NCBI GenBank assembly: GCA_021844355.1
Contig: JAKBTP010000222.1
Coordinates: 1 to 22,830 of the forward strand
DNA length: 22,830 nucleotides
Direction: 5' to 3'
Origin: a bacterium
Lineage (GTDB): Bacteria; Chloroflexota; Dormibacteria; Aeolococcales; Bog-877
A program made the position numbers and the translations under genes. The notes below the pieces were generated by a model. That model made no database searches. It worked only from the letters and a program-made list of their open reading frames with translations, and was not told where the DNA came from. This document shows, piece by piece, positions 1 through 7,596 of the stretch. Within the stretch, counting starts at the first letter, position 1; every line of letters starts with the position of its first letter.

Positions 1-1107
1 CGGGGCCGGGCACTGGGAGAGGCACGCTGGGAGGAGCGCCTGGGGGCCAGGCGAGCGATCCCCCGGACCTGGCTGCGGGTGACCCTGGTCGGCGAAGGGC
101 AGCGCCAAGCTAAGGAGCTGCGCGGCCGCCTGGTGCAGAGGGGTGGGCTGCAGACCAGTTCCGGAGGCTGGCTGGTCTGGCTGGACAAGGCCGGGGGCCC
201 TCGAGTGAGACCAGTCGAGCCCGGCGAGCCGTCGGCCGAGGCGGTGAAGGGGATTCTGCACGACCTCCTGGAGGTGGTCTCCGCCAACCAGCCCGGGGTC
301 CTCGCCGACCTCGATGTGGAGTTCCTCCACGACCTACGCGTCGCGGTGCGGCGCGCTCGCTCGGCCGTCAAGCTGGTGGGCGACTGCCTGCCGGGAGAGG
401 GTGCGGCCCGCCTGGCCGTCGATCTCCGGTGGATGGGGGACCTGACCACCCCGACCAGGGACATGGATGTCCTCCTCCAGGCACTCTCCTCAACCGGAGA
501 CGCGGCGGCCGAGCCGCTGCTGCGGCACCTCGCCGAGATACGCGCCCAAGGGTGGTCTCGGCTTGCGGCCCAGATCCACAGCCCTCGGTGGACGACTGCG
601 CTCCGCCGCTGGGCCGCCGTCACCGGGGGCGGCAGTCCTCCCGCGCACAGGGACCGAACCGTCGAGGAACTGGCGCAGGAACGAGCCGGAAGGGCGTACC
701 GCCGGGCCTTCCGGATCGCCACCAGCCTGGGGCCGGATTCGCCCCCCGAGCGCTTCCACAGCCTGCGCAAGCGCTGCAAGGAGCTCCGCTACCTCCTGGA
801 GTTCTTCGCGCCCGCCCTGGACGGCGGAGAGTACCGTGAGCTCCTGACCGTGCTGCGCTCCCTCCAGGACTGCCTCGGCGAATTCCAGGACACGCAGGTG
901 CAGGAGTCCGAGCTGTTGAAACTCGCGCCCATGGCCGCGACCCTAGGCCCCGGGGCGGTTCTCGCCCTGGGACGGCTGGATCACCGGCTGCGAGAGCGCC
1001 GCCAACAGGCGAGGCAAGCCGTGGTCCCAAGGCTTGAGGCGTTCACCGACCCCAAGCTGAGGGGGTGGGCGCGCGCTGCCGCCGACCGGGGAGGGGCAGG
1101 ATGCTGA
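1..1107 (+). CDS. CHAD-domain protein, 5' end outside window
   Basis: CHAD (conserved histidine alpha-helical) domains are helical bundles that bind polyphosphate; many follow a CYTH phosphatase-like domain. The frame is open from base 1 with no stop. The GTG at 79 has no Shine-Dalgarno sequence, so I treat the gene as truncated by the window. CHAD hallmarks in order are HDLRVAVRRAR (His near codon 110), a TRDMDVLL segment, FHSLRKRCKELRYLLE, and LQDCLGEFQD near the end. The first 50-70 codons (RVTLVGEG...LVQRGGL) resemble the tail of a CYTH domain, but too little is present to claim it. The stop TGA lies inside the ParA start region (ATGCTGA, 7-base overlap), suggesting translational coupling. 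The CHAD assignment is firm; the enzymatic role is unknown. Confidence 0.85.
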   Translation, partial: RGRALGEARWEERLGARRAIPRTWLRVTLVGEGQRQAKELRGRLVQRGGLQTSSGGWLVWLDKAGGPRVRPVEPGEPSAEAVKGILHDLLEVVSANQPGVLADLDVEFLHDLRVAVRRARSAVKLVGDCLPGEGAARLAVDLRWMGDLTTPTRDMDVLLQALSSTGDAAAEPLLRHLAEIRAQGWSRLAAQIHSPRWTTALRRWAAVTGGGSPPAHRDRTVEELAQERAGRAYRRAFRIATSLGPDSPPERFHSLRKRCKELRYLLEFFAPALDGGEYRELLTVLRSLQDCLGEFQDTQVQESELLKLAPMAATLGPGAVLALGRLDHRLRERRQQARQAVVPRLEAFTDPKLRGWARAAADRGGAGC

Positions 1108-1934
1108 CGGTCGCCGTCTACAACCTCAAGGGCGGGGTGGGCAAGACCTCGGCCGCCGTCAACCTCGCCTTCCTGGCGGCTCGTGATGGCTTTCGGACCA
1201 TTCTGTGGGACCTCGATCCCCAGGGTGGGGCAACCTACCTGCTGCGCGGCCGCCCCAAGGTGAAGGGGGGAGCCCGAGCCCTGATCAACAAGCCCGGCCA
1301 GCTGGAGCAACGAATACGCGGCACCGAGTTCGACAACCTCGATCTCCTGCCCGCGGATCGCTCCTACCGAGCCATGGACCTGGTCCTGGACCGGAAATCC
1401 CACTCGACCCGCCGCCTGGAGGACCAGCTTCGACCATTGGAGAGCAGATACGACCTGGTGCTCCTCGACTGCCCGCCGAGCGCGTCTCTCGTGTCCCAGG
1501 CGGCGCTGCGCGCCGCCCGCCTGGTGCTGATCCCCGTCATCCCGGCGACCCTCTCCTGGAGAACCCTGAACCAGGTGACGGGGCTGGTCGAGGAGCTCAA
1601 GGCACCGCGCCCTGCCCTGCTTCCGTTTCTGTCCCTGGTGGACCGCCGCCGCCGCTTGCATCGGGAGGTGGCCGAGGAGCTCCGGGCCAGGCTGCCGTCC
1701 CTGGCCGTTGCCGCCATCCCCATCTCCTCCGCGGTGGAGCAGATGGGCCCCAGGCGGTCCCCGATGCACACCTTCGCCGCGGGCACCCCCGCAGCCCGCG
1801 CCTATCAGGACCTCTGGGCGGAGGTGAGGGAGCTGACCCACCCTGGCCCCGGAGGCACATTCGAGTCAACCCCAGCGGCTTCTGCGGCAGCCTCGGGAAA
1901 GCCCAGAGCCGGCCGGAGCCACACCAACAGGTGA
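1101..1934 (+). CDS. ParA/Soj-type P-loop ATPase, orphan
   Basis: This is a ParA/MinD-superfamily ATPase of 277 residues, a normal size. ATP-driven dimerisation lets relatives bind DNA or membrane and position cargo. The deviant Walker A motif KGGVGKT sits at residues 10-16, followed by the switch-like DLDPQGG and the Walker A' strand VLLDCPPS. I chose the ATG at 1101 because it gives the usual short N-terminus before the P-loop and is preceded by GGAGGGG. A GTG at 1065 would add a non-homologous stretch inside the CHAD gene. It overlaps CHAD by 7 bases and the transporter by 4 (GTGA). No ParB gene or parS-like site is visible nearby, so chromosome partition is not implied. Its partner is unknown, and the CHAD protein is an obvious candidate. 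The C-terminal 25 residues are polar and low complexity. Confidence 0.88.
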   Translation: MLTVAVYNLKGGVGKTSAAVNLAFLAARDGFRTILWDLDPQGGATYLLRGRPKVKGGARALINKPGQLEQRIRGTEFDNLDLLPADRSYRAMDLVLDRKSHSTRRLEDQLRPLESRYDLVLLDCPPSASLVSQAALRAARLVLIPVIPATLSWRTLNQVTGLVEELKAPRPALLPFLSLVDRRRRLHREVAEELRARLPSLAVAAIPISSAVEQMGPRRSPMHTFAAGTPAARAYQDLWAEVRELTHPGPGGTFESTPAASAAASGKPRAGRSHTNR

Positions 1935-3163
1935 CTCGGAGGGCCGGGCCCCAGCTGCGATCGCCGCATTGGCGCACCCGGGACGTGTGGGCCATCTCAC
2001 TTTCGGCCTTCTTCGCCGACCTCGGCTACCAGGCGGTGCTGGCCGGCTTCCCCCTGTATCTGGTGCTGGAACTTCATCAGCCCATCGTGCTGTTCGGGGT
2101 GGCCAGTGCCCTCAGCTACGGGGGAGGGACCCTCTTCTCACTGCTGGGGGGAAGGCTGGGAGACCGCCTCGGGCACCGCCGAGTCGCCCTCTTGGGCAAC
2201 TCCCTCATCCCCCTGCTCTCCCTGAGCGCCCTATCCACGAGCCCGTCCGTCTCCATCGGACTTCTCACCGGCGGCTGGTGGTTCCGCAACCTCCGCAGCC
2301 CCTCCCGGCGGGTGATGCTGACCGAGGCGGTGCCCGACGGCTCCGCTCGCAATTCCGCGTTCGGGTTCCTCCATGCCCTAGACGTCGGGGGCGGCGCCCT
2401 GGCCGGGGTGTGGGTGCTGGCTGCGCTCTCCGCGCACCTCCCCTATCGCTGGATCTTCCTGGCCACCGCCGCACCTTTGCTGCTGTCCACGCTCGCCCTC
2501 TCCCGGGCGCGTACCGGGAAGCGGGTGCCCCACCCGCCCGCGGCTCTGGTTCCTGGTCCGCCGCGTCCCCCTCTTCCCGGGGCCGGGGCGCTGCTCCTGG
2601 CCGCTGCCCTCTATGGGTTCACGTTCTACGCGGTGGGCTTCCCCATCCTCACCGTCGCCCAGGGAGGAGGCGGGGCGGTGGCGGGCATCGGGGCATTCCT
2701 CCTTTTCCAGGCGGTCTCCGCGGCCACCGGGTACGCCCTGCCCGGCTTCCTCGGGAGCACGTTGGCAAGAAGGTTTCGGGAACTCGCCTGGCTCGGATAC
2801 GGGGGAGGGGCGCTGGGCGCGCTCCTGCTCGCCTTCGGGTACGGCCTCCATCTGGGGCTGGCGACGCTTCTTCCGGGTGTCGCCGTGCTCGGCTTCGGCC
2901 TCGGGGTGGTCGAGACCCTCGAGCCCAGTCTCATGTCTTTCCTGCGGCCGGGGGCGGCGGCGGGCCGAGGCTTCGGCGCCCTGGCGGCGGCCCGTAGCTG
3001 GGGAGTGTTCGTGGGCAACCTACTGATGGGCCTGCTCTATGGGGTCGCTCCGCAGCTGGCGTACATCTACGCGGCGATCTTGGGGGCAGGCGCCGGCGCC
3101 ACCATGCTGGCCGCCGTGCCGCGGGCCCAACTCAGCGACCGCCGTCTCGCGGAGGACGGCTGA
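1931..3163 (+). CDS. MFS transporter
   Basis: This is a predicted inner-membrane secondary transporter of 410 residues, with the length and roughly 11-12 hydrophobic segments expected of the major facilitator superfamily. The loop after the second helix reads GGRLGDRLGHRRVALLG, the classical MFS motif A. A second helix set begins after a Pro/Arg-rich central loop (about residues 195-220). The GTG at 1931 overlaps the ParA stop as GTGA; the open frame runs far upstream but there only shadows ParA. The substrate cannot be told from sequence; drug or metabolite efflux is the default expectation. It is the last gene of the CHAD-ParA-MFS run and stops 5 bases from the convergent ftsH stop. Confidence 0.87.
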   Translation: MTRRAGPQLRSPHWRTRDVWAISLSAFFADLGYQAVLAGFPLYLVLELHQPIVLFGVASALSYGGGTLFSLLGGRLGDRLGHRRVALLGNSLIPLLSLSALSTSPSVSIGLLTGGWWFRNLRSPSRRVMLTEAVPDGSARNSAFGFLHALDVGGGALAGVWVLAALSAHLPYRWIFLATAAPLLLSTLALSRARTGKRVPHPPAALVPGPPRPPLPGAGALLLAAALYGFTFYAVGFPILTVAQGGGGAVAGIGAFLLFQAVSAATGYALPGFLGSTLARRFRELAWLGYGGGALGALLLAFGYGLHLGLATLLPGVAVLGFGLGVVETLEPSLMSFLRPGAAAGRGFGALAAARSWGVFVGNLLMGLLYGVAPQLAYIYAAILGAGAGATMLAAVPRAQLSDRRLAEDG

Positions 3164-3168
3164 AGGGA

Positions 3169-5142
3169 TCAGAGCGCCGAGGGAAGTCCTCCGTCGGCGA
3201 GGGCGTCATTTGCCGTCGCCACGGGCTCCTTCTCCTTCCGCGGCACCGGCCCCGGAGCAACCGGCTTCGGCGGCAGGCCGGTCACCCGCAGGATCGCCGC
3301 CTCCTCCAACGACTCCTCACGGAGCAGGGCGGAGGTCAGCGCCTGGAGCTTGTCCCGGTTTCGCTCGAGCAGGTTCACCGCCTCGGCGAAGCACTCGTCG
3401 ACGATCCGTCGCACCTCCGAGTCAATCACCTGGGCGGTGGCCTCACTGTAGGGGCGCTGGCTGATCATCATGGTCTGCTGGTCCGGGTCGTCCGACAGAT
3501 TGAGGGGGCCGATCTTGGGGCTCATCCCCCAACGGACCACCATCTGCCTCGCGATGTTGGTGACCTGCTGCAGGTCGCTCTCGGCCCCGGTGGTCACCAC
3601 TCCGTACACCAGCTGCTCGGCGGCACGCCCGCCCAATGCCCCGACGATGCGCGCCCGCAGGTATGTCTCGGGGTAGTTCTGGCGGTCGTCCACCGGCGCC
3701 TGGACGGTCACGCCGAGGGCCCGCCCGCGAGGGATGATCGACACCCGCCGGACCGGGTCGGCCTCGGGCACCAGCAGCCCCAGGAGCGCGTGCCCGGCCT
3801 CGTGGTAGGCGGTGCGCTCCCGGTCCTCGGTGCTCATGACGATGCGGCGAGCCGCGCCCAGGAGGACCTTCTCCAGTGACTCGGTGAAGTCGCCCATGGT
3901 GACGGCGGCGCGGTTGCGGCGGGCGGCGGTCAGCGCCGCCTCATTGACCAGGTTGCGCAGCTCGGCCCCCACCAGGCCCGGCGTCCTGGAGGCCAGGGCG
4001 TCCAGGTCAACATCCGCCGCCAGCGGCACGCCCTTGGTGTGGATCTTCAGGATCGCGGCGCGACCGACACGATCCGGTGGCTGCACCATGACCCGTCGGT
4101 CGAAGCGCCCCGGACGCAAGAGGGCCGAGTCGAGCACGTCGGCACGGTTGGTCGCGGCCAGGACGATGACCCCCTCACGGGAGTCGAAGCCGTCCATCTC
4201 GGTCAGGATCTGGTTCAGGGTCTGCTCCCGCTCGTCGTGGCCTCCGAAGCTGGGGCCGACGCTGCGGCTCCGACCGACGGCATCCAGTTCGTCGATGAAG
4301 ATGATGGCCGGGGCCGCCGCCTTGGCCTTGTTGAACAGGTCGCGAACGCGGGAGGCACCCACCCCGACCACCATCTCGATGAACTCCGACGCCGAGATGC
4401 TGAAGAACGGGACCCCCGCCTCCCCCGCCACCGCCCGGGCCAGCAGCGTCTTGCCGGTCCCGGGAAGGCCGACCAGCAGCACCCCCTTGGGAATGCTGCC
4501 CCCGAGGCGCTGGTACTTCCCCGGCTGACGCAGAAAGTCGACTATCTCCTCCAGCTCCTCCTTCGCCTCCTCGATCCCGGCGACGTCCGCAAAGGTGGTG
4601 GCCGGCTTCTCCGGGTCATAGAGGCGGGCCTGGGAGCGGCCCAGGCTGAAGAGTCCCCCGCCCGCCGAGGCGGTGGTGCGCCGCATCAGCCAGACGAAGA
4701 ACACCAGAAAGAGCAGGGTGGGCCCGAAGCTGTAGAGGATCTCGACCAGCGCCGAGGTCGGGGGGTTGGGATTCTGAGCGTTGATGGTGACGTTGTGGGC
4801 GGACAGCAGCGACTCCAGTTGACCGCCGGCGAAGGCGGGGACCTGCGTTGTGAAGTGGAGGGCCCGGTTCTTGCTGGAGTCACTGGCCCCGGTGGGCCTC
4901 TTGAAGGTGCCCTCGATGCTGTCCCCCGTGGCGGTGATGCTGGCGACGTCATTGGCCTGGACCTCGGTCACGAATCGGTTGTAGGGGATGGTTATGGTCT
5001 TGGGGCTGGCCGGGGGGAAGAAGACGTTGGCCACCAGGATGTTCAGGGCCAGGAAGATGGCCACCGGCAGCAGGAATTGGAGCGAGCGCCAGGGGGACGA
5101 CCGCCGGGGCGGCGAGGAACCCCCCTGCGGAGATTGGGCCAT
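3169..5142 (-). CDS. ftsH: ATP-dependent zinc metalloprotease FtsH
   Basis: FtsH is a membrane-anchored hexameric AAA+ protease that extracts and degrades membrane and regulatory proteins. The 657-residue product has its parts in order: transmembrane helix at about 20-42, periplasmic domain, second helix at about 132-154, AAA+ module with Walker A GLPGTGKT (225-232) and Walker B FIDELDA (D284, E285), second region of homology ATNRADVLDSALLRPGRFDR, and zinc site HEAGH (447-451) with third ligand D523. Two deviations stand out: Leu replaces the usual Pro in the P-loop (GLPG for GPPG), and the pore loop reads MVVGVG, with Val258 where many FtsH have Phe. The tail after about 610 is Pro/Lys-rich. 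It lies 56 bp below the DUF6504 gene and may have its own promoter. Confidence 0.96.
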   Translation of the reverse strand: MAQSPQGGSSPPRRSSPWRSLQFLLPVAIFLALNILVANVFFPPASPKTITIPYNRFVTEVQANDVASITATGDSIEGTFKRPTGASDSSKNRALHFTTQVPAFAGGQLESLLSAHNVTINAQNPNPPTSALVEILYSFGPTLLFLVFFVWLMRRTTASAGGGLFSLGRSQARLYDPEKPATTFADVAGIEEAKEELEEIVDFLRQPGKYQRLGGSIPKGVLLVGLPGTGKTLLARAVAGEAGVPFFSISASEFIEMVVGVGASRVRDLFNKAKAAAPAIIFIDELDAVGRSRSVGPSFGGHDEREQTLNQILTEMDGFDSREGVIVLAATNRADVLDSALLRPGRFDRRVMVQPPDRVGRAAILKIHTKGVPLAADVDLDALASRTPGLVGAELRNLVNEAALTAARRNRAAVTMGDFTESLEKVLLGAARRIVMSTEDRERTAYHEAGHALLGLLVPEADPVRRVSIIPRGRALGVTVQAPVDDRQNYPETYLRARIVGALGGRAAEQLVYGVVTTGAESDLQQVTNIARQMVVRWGMSPKIGPLNLSDDPDQQTMMISQRPYSEATAQVIDSEVRRIVDECFAEAVNLLERNRDKLQALTSALLREESLEEAAILRVTGLPPKPVAPGPVPRKEKEPVATANDALADGGLPSAL

Positions 5143-5148
5143 GAGCGA

Positions 5149-5157
5149 AAGCTAGCA
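5149..5157 (-). promoter_or_regulatory. Possible extended -10 of ftsH (leaderless start)
   Basis: On the minus strand TGC-TAGCTT lies just before ftsH. The TAGCTT hexamer occupies -12 to -7 relative to the A of the ATG, which would place the transcription start on the start codon. No Shine-Dalgarno sequence precedes this ATG, which fits leaderless expression. No convincing -35 element is seen, so the call is weak. Confidence 0.3.
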
Positions 5158-5198
5158 GATGCCGGAGCGGCGGCTCGCGGGGGAGATTTGCCTTGCCC

Positions 5199-5441
5199 TC
5201 AGCCCCACACCCTGGCCGTCCAGCCCACCCCGGGCTCGCGACGGAGGTCCAGGCACTCTCCTGACGCTAGCAGCACCCGCCAGCGTCGCAGCCTCCGGTG
5301 CCGGGCTGGGTCGGTGCGCCACCAGCCCACCTCCACCACTGTCCGCTCAACCACCTCGGCCACCGCCACCCAGCCGCTCTCCCGGCGGACGGCGAGCGGC
5401 TCCGTCCCCTCGCCGCCACACTCCACCTCCACCGAGGTCAT
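5199..5441 (-). CDS. DUF6504 family protein downstream of imuB
   Basis: This is a small 80-residue basic protein with no signal peptide or membrane segment. The layout fits the DUF6504 family often found directly after ImuB-like genes in Actinobacteria: an N-terminal strand with Pro-Leu-Ala-Val, then GWVAVAEVVERTVVEVGWWR, a basic linker, RRWRVLLASGECLDLRRE, and a C-terminal WTARVWG. Conserved tryptophans suggest a small beta fold. The function of the family is unknown; the genomic link implies a role with the ImuA'/ImuB translesion machinery. The ATG overlaps the imuB stop as ATGA, so it is almost certainly co-translated and under the same SOS promoter. The family call rests on remembered pattern, not a search. 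Confidence 0.7.
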   Translation of the reverse strand: MTSVEVECGGEGTEPLAVRRESGWVAVAEVVERTVVEVGWWRTDPARHRRLRRWRVLLASGECLDLRREPGVGWTARVWG

Positions 5442-6649
5442 GCCCGGTGCCAGGCCAGCCGCTCCTCGGGCACATCCCCGGGATGCTCGGGACGCACCGC
5501 AACCCGCCAGACCAGGCCGCTGCCGAACCGCTCACTGAGCCGGGCGGCGGCGCGCTCGATCTCCTCCCGCCGATCCCCCCCGGTGGGAAAGAGCTGGCGC
5601 TGGCGCACCGGGGGCGCGACCAGCTCCAGAGCCTGGAGTTCGACCACCTCGACCGGGCGCCGCACCCGGGCCATGAGACTGAGCACCAGAGGCAGCAGCT
5701 CCTCCTTGGTCATGGCGGGAGAGGGGGGCGAGATCAGCTCCCAGGACTCCGCTCCCTCTCCTCCCACCAGCAGCCGCAGACGTCCCGCGGCCAGGTTCCG
5801 CTGGGCCAGCTCCACTGCCAGCTCCGCCGCCAGCTCTGGAGCGCCGAAGCGCAACGCCTCGGTATCTTCGACCGGCCCTGCCAACACCCGCCGAACACCA
5901 CAAGGAGGCGGAGACACCCAGGGATTGACGGTGGCCCTGTCCCGCCCCAGACACAGACGGCTGAGGAGCAGGCCCTCCGGTCCGAACTGTCGTTGCAACA
6001 GTGGGAGTGGGATCGCGGCACAGTCGCCACAGGTCGTCAGGCCAAACTCCCGCAACCGCTCCTTGACGGCCCCGGACAGGGGCAGGACCTCCACCGGAAG
6101 CTCGGCCAGGAAGTGCGGCGCCCCGCCCGGAGGCACCAACCGGGCACGACCGGGATCTGCGGCCAGGGCGGCCGCCCAAGCGGTGAAGCGCGACTGCCCC
6201 ACCCCCACCCGGGGCGGGACCAAAAGCAGCCGCTGCAGCTCCCTCCCCAGCCGGGAGGCCAGGGCCGCCTCCGTGGGCCAGCGCAGATCGCGAGCCCCGG
6301 CATCCAGATAGGCGAGGGTGTCGTCCACCCACTCCACCATGGGGCTAATGTCCTGTAGGGCCAGGCGCAGCTCCCAGCGCAAGTCCGAGATCGCCGTCTC
6401 CTCCACCCGGAGACGGGCCGCGTCCGGGCAGGAGATCACTGCCTGGCGCCACTCACCGCCGGGGACAGCTCCGCCGGCCACCGCCGCCTCCGAGGCGGCC
6501 AGAAGCACCTCCCCCCCGCCCGGTCTCCGTTCCGGGCCCACCAGGACCGCCTCTTCCCTCAGCTCGGGATGGGCACGCCAGGCCAGGCTGAGTGCGAGAT
6601 GGGGGAAGATCGCGCAAGCCAGGCGGGGAGAGGAACCCCGGCCGTTCAC
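5438..6649 (-). CDS. imuB: ImuB-like Y-family polymerase homologue
   Basis: ImuB is a Y-family relative that lacks polymerase activity and acts as a hub for mutagenic repair, recruiting the DnaE2 polymerase and binding the beta clamp. The 403-residue product keeps the Y-family order: palm start CAIFPHLALSLAWR near residue 12, a second-palm-motif equivalent WVDDTLAYLD (D109, D110), a helix-hairpin-helix-like stretch LPVEVLPLSGAVKERLREFGL, and a C-terminal little-finger-like domain. The first metal-binding Asp of active enzymes (DMDAF) is absent, replaced by IFPHL, and the SIDEA motif is changed, which supports an inactive polymerase. A clamp-binding-like pentapeptide QRQLF lies at about 349-353. 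The start is the GTG that overlaps the imuA stop (GTGA). Readings starting further upstream only shadow imuA. Confidence 0.85.
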   Translation of the reverse strand: MNGRGSSPRLACAIFPHLALSLAWRAHPELREEAVLVGPERRPGGGEVLLAASEAAVAGGAVPGGEWRQAVISCPDAARLRVEETAISDLRWELRLALQDISPMVEWVDDTLAYLDAGARDLRWPTEAALASRLGRELQRLLLVPPRVGVGQSRFTAWAAALAADPGRARLVPPGGAPHFLAELPVEVLPLSGAVKERLREFGLTTCGDCAAIPLPLLQRQFGPEGLLLSRLCLGRDRATVNPWVSPPPCGVRRVLAGPVEDTEALRFGAPELAAELAVELAQRNLAAGRLRLLVGGEGAESWELISPPSPAMTKEELLPLVLSLMARVRRPVEVVELQALELVAPPVRQRQLFPTGGDRREEIERAAARLSERFGSGLVWRVAVRPEHPGDVPEERLAWHRA

Positions 6650-7425
6650 CCGCTGGCCTCCAGGGAGGCCGTGAGCCCCTCCCCTTCCTCCAGCTCCGTC
6701 TCCACCACGCCCGCCCTGGGGGAGTAGGGACGGGGAAGTGCGATCCGCAGCCGACAGCTCCGGCCGCTCCCCCCCATCCGGCTGCGTCCCACCTGCAGGC
6801 GCACCCAGATTCCGGAGATGTCGCGATGGACTCTGGTCCAGGCCAGCCGCTGACACTCGACCTCCATCGCCACCCGGAGGGTGACCTCTCCGGGGAGGGA
6901 CTGGCCCCCACAGATGAGCGCCACCCCTCCACCGGACTCCAGCGCCCCAAGCAGGGTCGCCGGGGCCGCCCTTCCCACCGGCTCCCACCTATCAGCCACC
7001 ATCAGGGTGATGCCCGCCCCCGCCTCGACGAGGGCTCGGGCGGCGGCCCACCCCTGTTCGGGGCGGCGGGGATGAACCAGCCATAGGTTGCGCAGATCAC
7101 CCCCATAGGCCTCTATGTCATTGGGGTCGACCCGCCTGGAGAAGTCCACCAGCACCGCCGGGAGGGAGATGGAGAGGCGGGCCAGGATCGCCAGGCCCAG
7201 ATCGAACCACCCCTGCCCCAACTCTCCTGACACCCATGTGAGGCGTCCCCGGGGAAGTCCGGCGCACCCGGTCAGGCCATCGATCCCCCCTATCCCCGTG
7301 GGCAACCCGGCCGCCCTCAGCCCTGTCCCCGCCAGGACCGCGCGGGAGCCGTAGCGCTCCCGGAGGGTGGCCAGAGCCGCCCCCAGAGCGGGGGAAGTCC
7401 TGTTGCGGAGGTCGTCGCCCAGCAA
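6646..7425 (-). CDS. imuA: ImuA'-like RecA-family protein of the SOS mutasome
   Basis: This is a RecA-fold accessory protein of translesion synthesis, encoded directly before imuB. In other bacteria ImuA' works with ImuB and DnaE2 in damage-induced mutagenesis. The core begins with AGLPTGIGGIDGLTGCAGLPRGRLTWVSGE, the RecA/ImuA entry to the P-loop, but the loop reads GELGQGWF (about residues 67-74 from this start) and lacks the Lys-Thr/Ser of a working Walker A. ATP use is therefore doubtful. I set the start at TTG 7425-7423, eight bases after a GAGGAG Shine-Dalgarno. A longer reading from ATG 7467 adds 14 residues, but that ATG has no ribosome site and lies in the -10 box of the promoter. With the TTG start the product is 259 residues. 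Confidence 0.8.
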   Translation of the reverse strand: MLGDDLRNRTSPALGAALATLRERYGSRAVLAGTGLRAAGLPTGIGGIDGLTGCAGLPRGRLTWVSGELGQGWFDLGLAILARLSISLPAVLVDFSRRVDPNDIEAYGGDLRNLWLVHPRRPEQGWAAARALVEAGAGITLMVADRWEPVGRAAPATLLGALESGGGVALICGGQSLPGEVTLRVAMEVECQRLAWTRVHRDISGIWVRLQVGRSRMGGSGRSCRLRIALPRPYSPRAGVVETELEEGEGLTASLEASG

Positions 7426-7433
7426 TGTCCCAG

Positions 7434-7439
7434 CTCCTC
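7434..7439 (-). promoter_or_regulatory. Ribosome binding site deciding the imuA start
   Basis: GAGGAG on the minus strand ends 8 bases before the TTG at 7425. It is a far better ribosome site than anything before the ATG at 7467 and lies inside the predicted transcript, which would begin near 7459. Confidence 0.6.
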
Positions 7440-7465
7440 GGCAAGGGTCGAGCGGATACAGGGCC

Positions 7466-7495
7466 ATGATACGAACATTTGTTCCCGCAAGGCAA
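7466..7495 (-). promoter_or_regulatory. imuA-imuB-DUF6504 promoter
   Basis: Read on the minus strand, a -35-like TTGCCT (7495-7490) and a -10 TATCAT (7471-7466, one mismatch to TATAAT) are separated by 18 bases. The spacer contains the SOS palindrome. The predicted start of transcription is near 7459, giving a leader of about 34 bases to the TTG start. Confidence 0.6.
7473..7484. promoter_or_regulatory. LexA (SOS) box
   Basis: GAACATTTGTTC matches GAAC-N4-GTTC exactly, the core of the LexA operator known from Firmicutes and Actinobacteria (flanked here by C on both sides). It lies wholly within the -35/-10 spacer of the imuA promoter, the classical position for repression, and ahead of genes that are SOS-induced in other bacteria. 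I found no second GAAC-N4-GTTC in the window by eye. Confidence 0.82.
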
Positions 7496-7533
7496 GCGGC
7501 CTCCGCGCCCTGCGTGCCTCCCCATAAATTGCT

Positions 7534-7539
7534 TAGAAT
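7534..7539 (+). promoter_or_regulatory. Possible -10 box of the HU operon
   Basis: TAGAAT (one mismatch to TATAAT) stands in a short AT-richer patch 58 bases before the HU start. No clear -35 is seen at the right distance. The rest of the 7496-7596 spacer holds only the HU ribosome site (GGGAGG, 7584-7589). Confidence 0.3.
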
Positions 7540-7596
7540 CCCTGCAGAAAGTAGTCACGCGACCGTCTACCCAGGTCGCTCTCGGGAGGCAAGCCC

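Noticed and set aside
981..1841. 286-codon minus-strand frame opposite parA
   Set aside because: Shadow of parA; no motif.
1205..1930. Upstream extension of the MFS transporter frame
   Set aside because: It overlaps parA in another frame with no membrane-protein character; the GTGA junction at 1931 gives a normal MFS N-terminus.
4039..5538. 499-codon plus-strand open frame opposite ftsH
   Set aside because: It is antisense to an unmistakable ftsH and has low-complexity, family-less protein; long shadow frames are expected at this GC content.
6650..6988. Upstream extension of imuB
   Set aside because: It is inside imuA and has Gly/Pro-rich shadow sequence; the GTG at 6649 overlaps the imuA stop.
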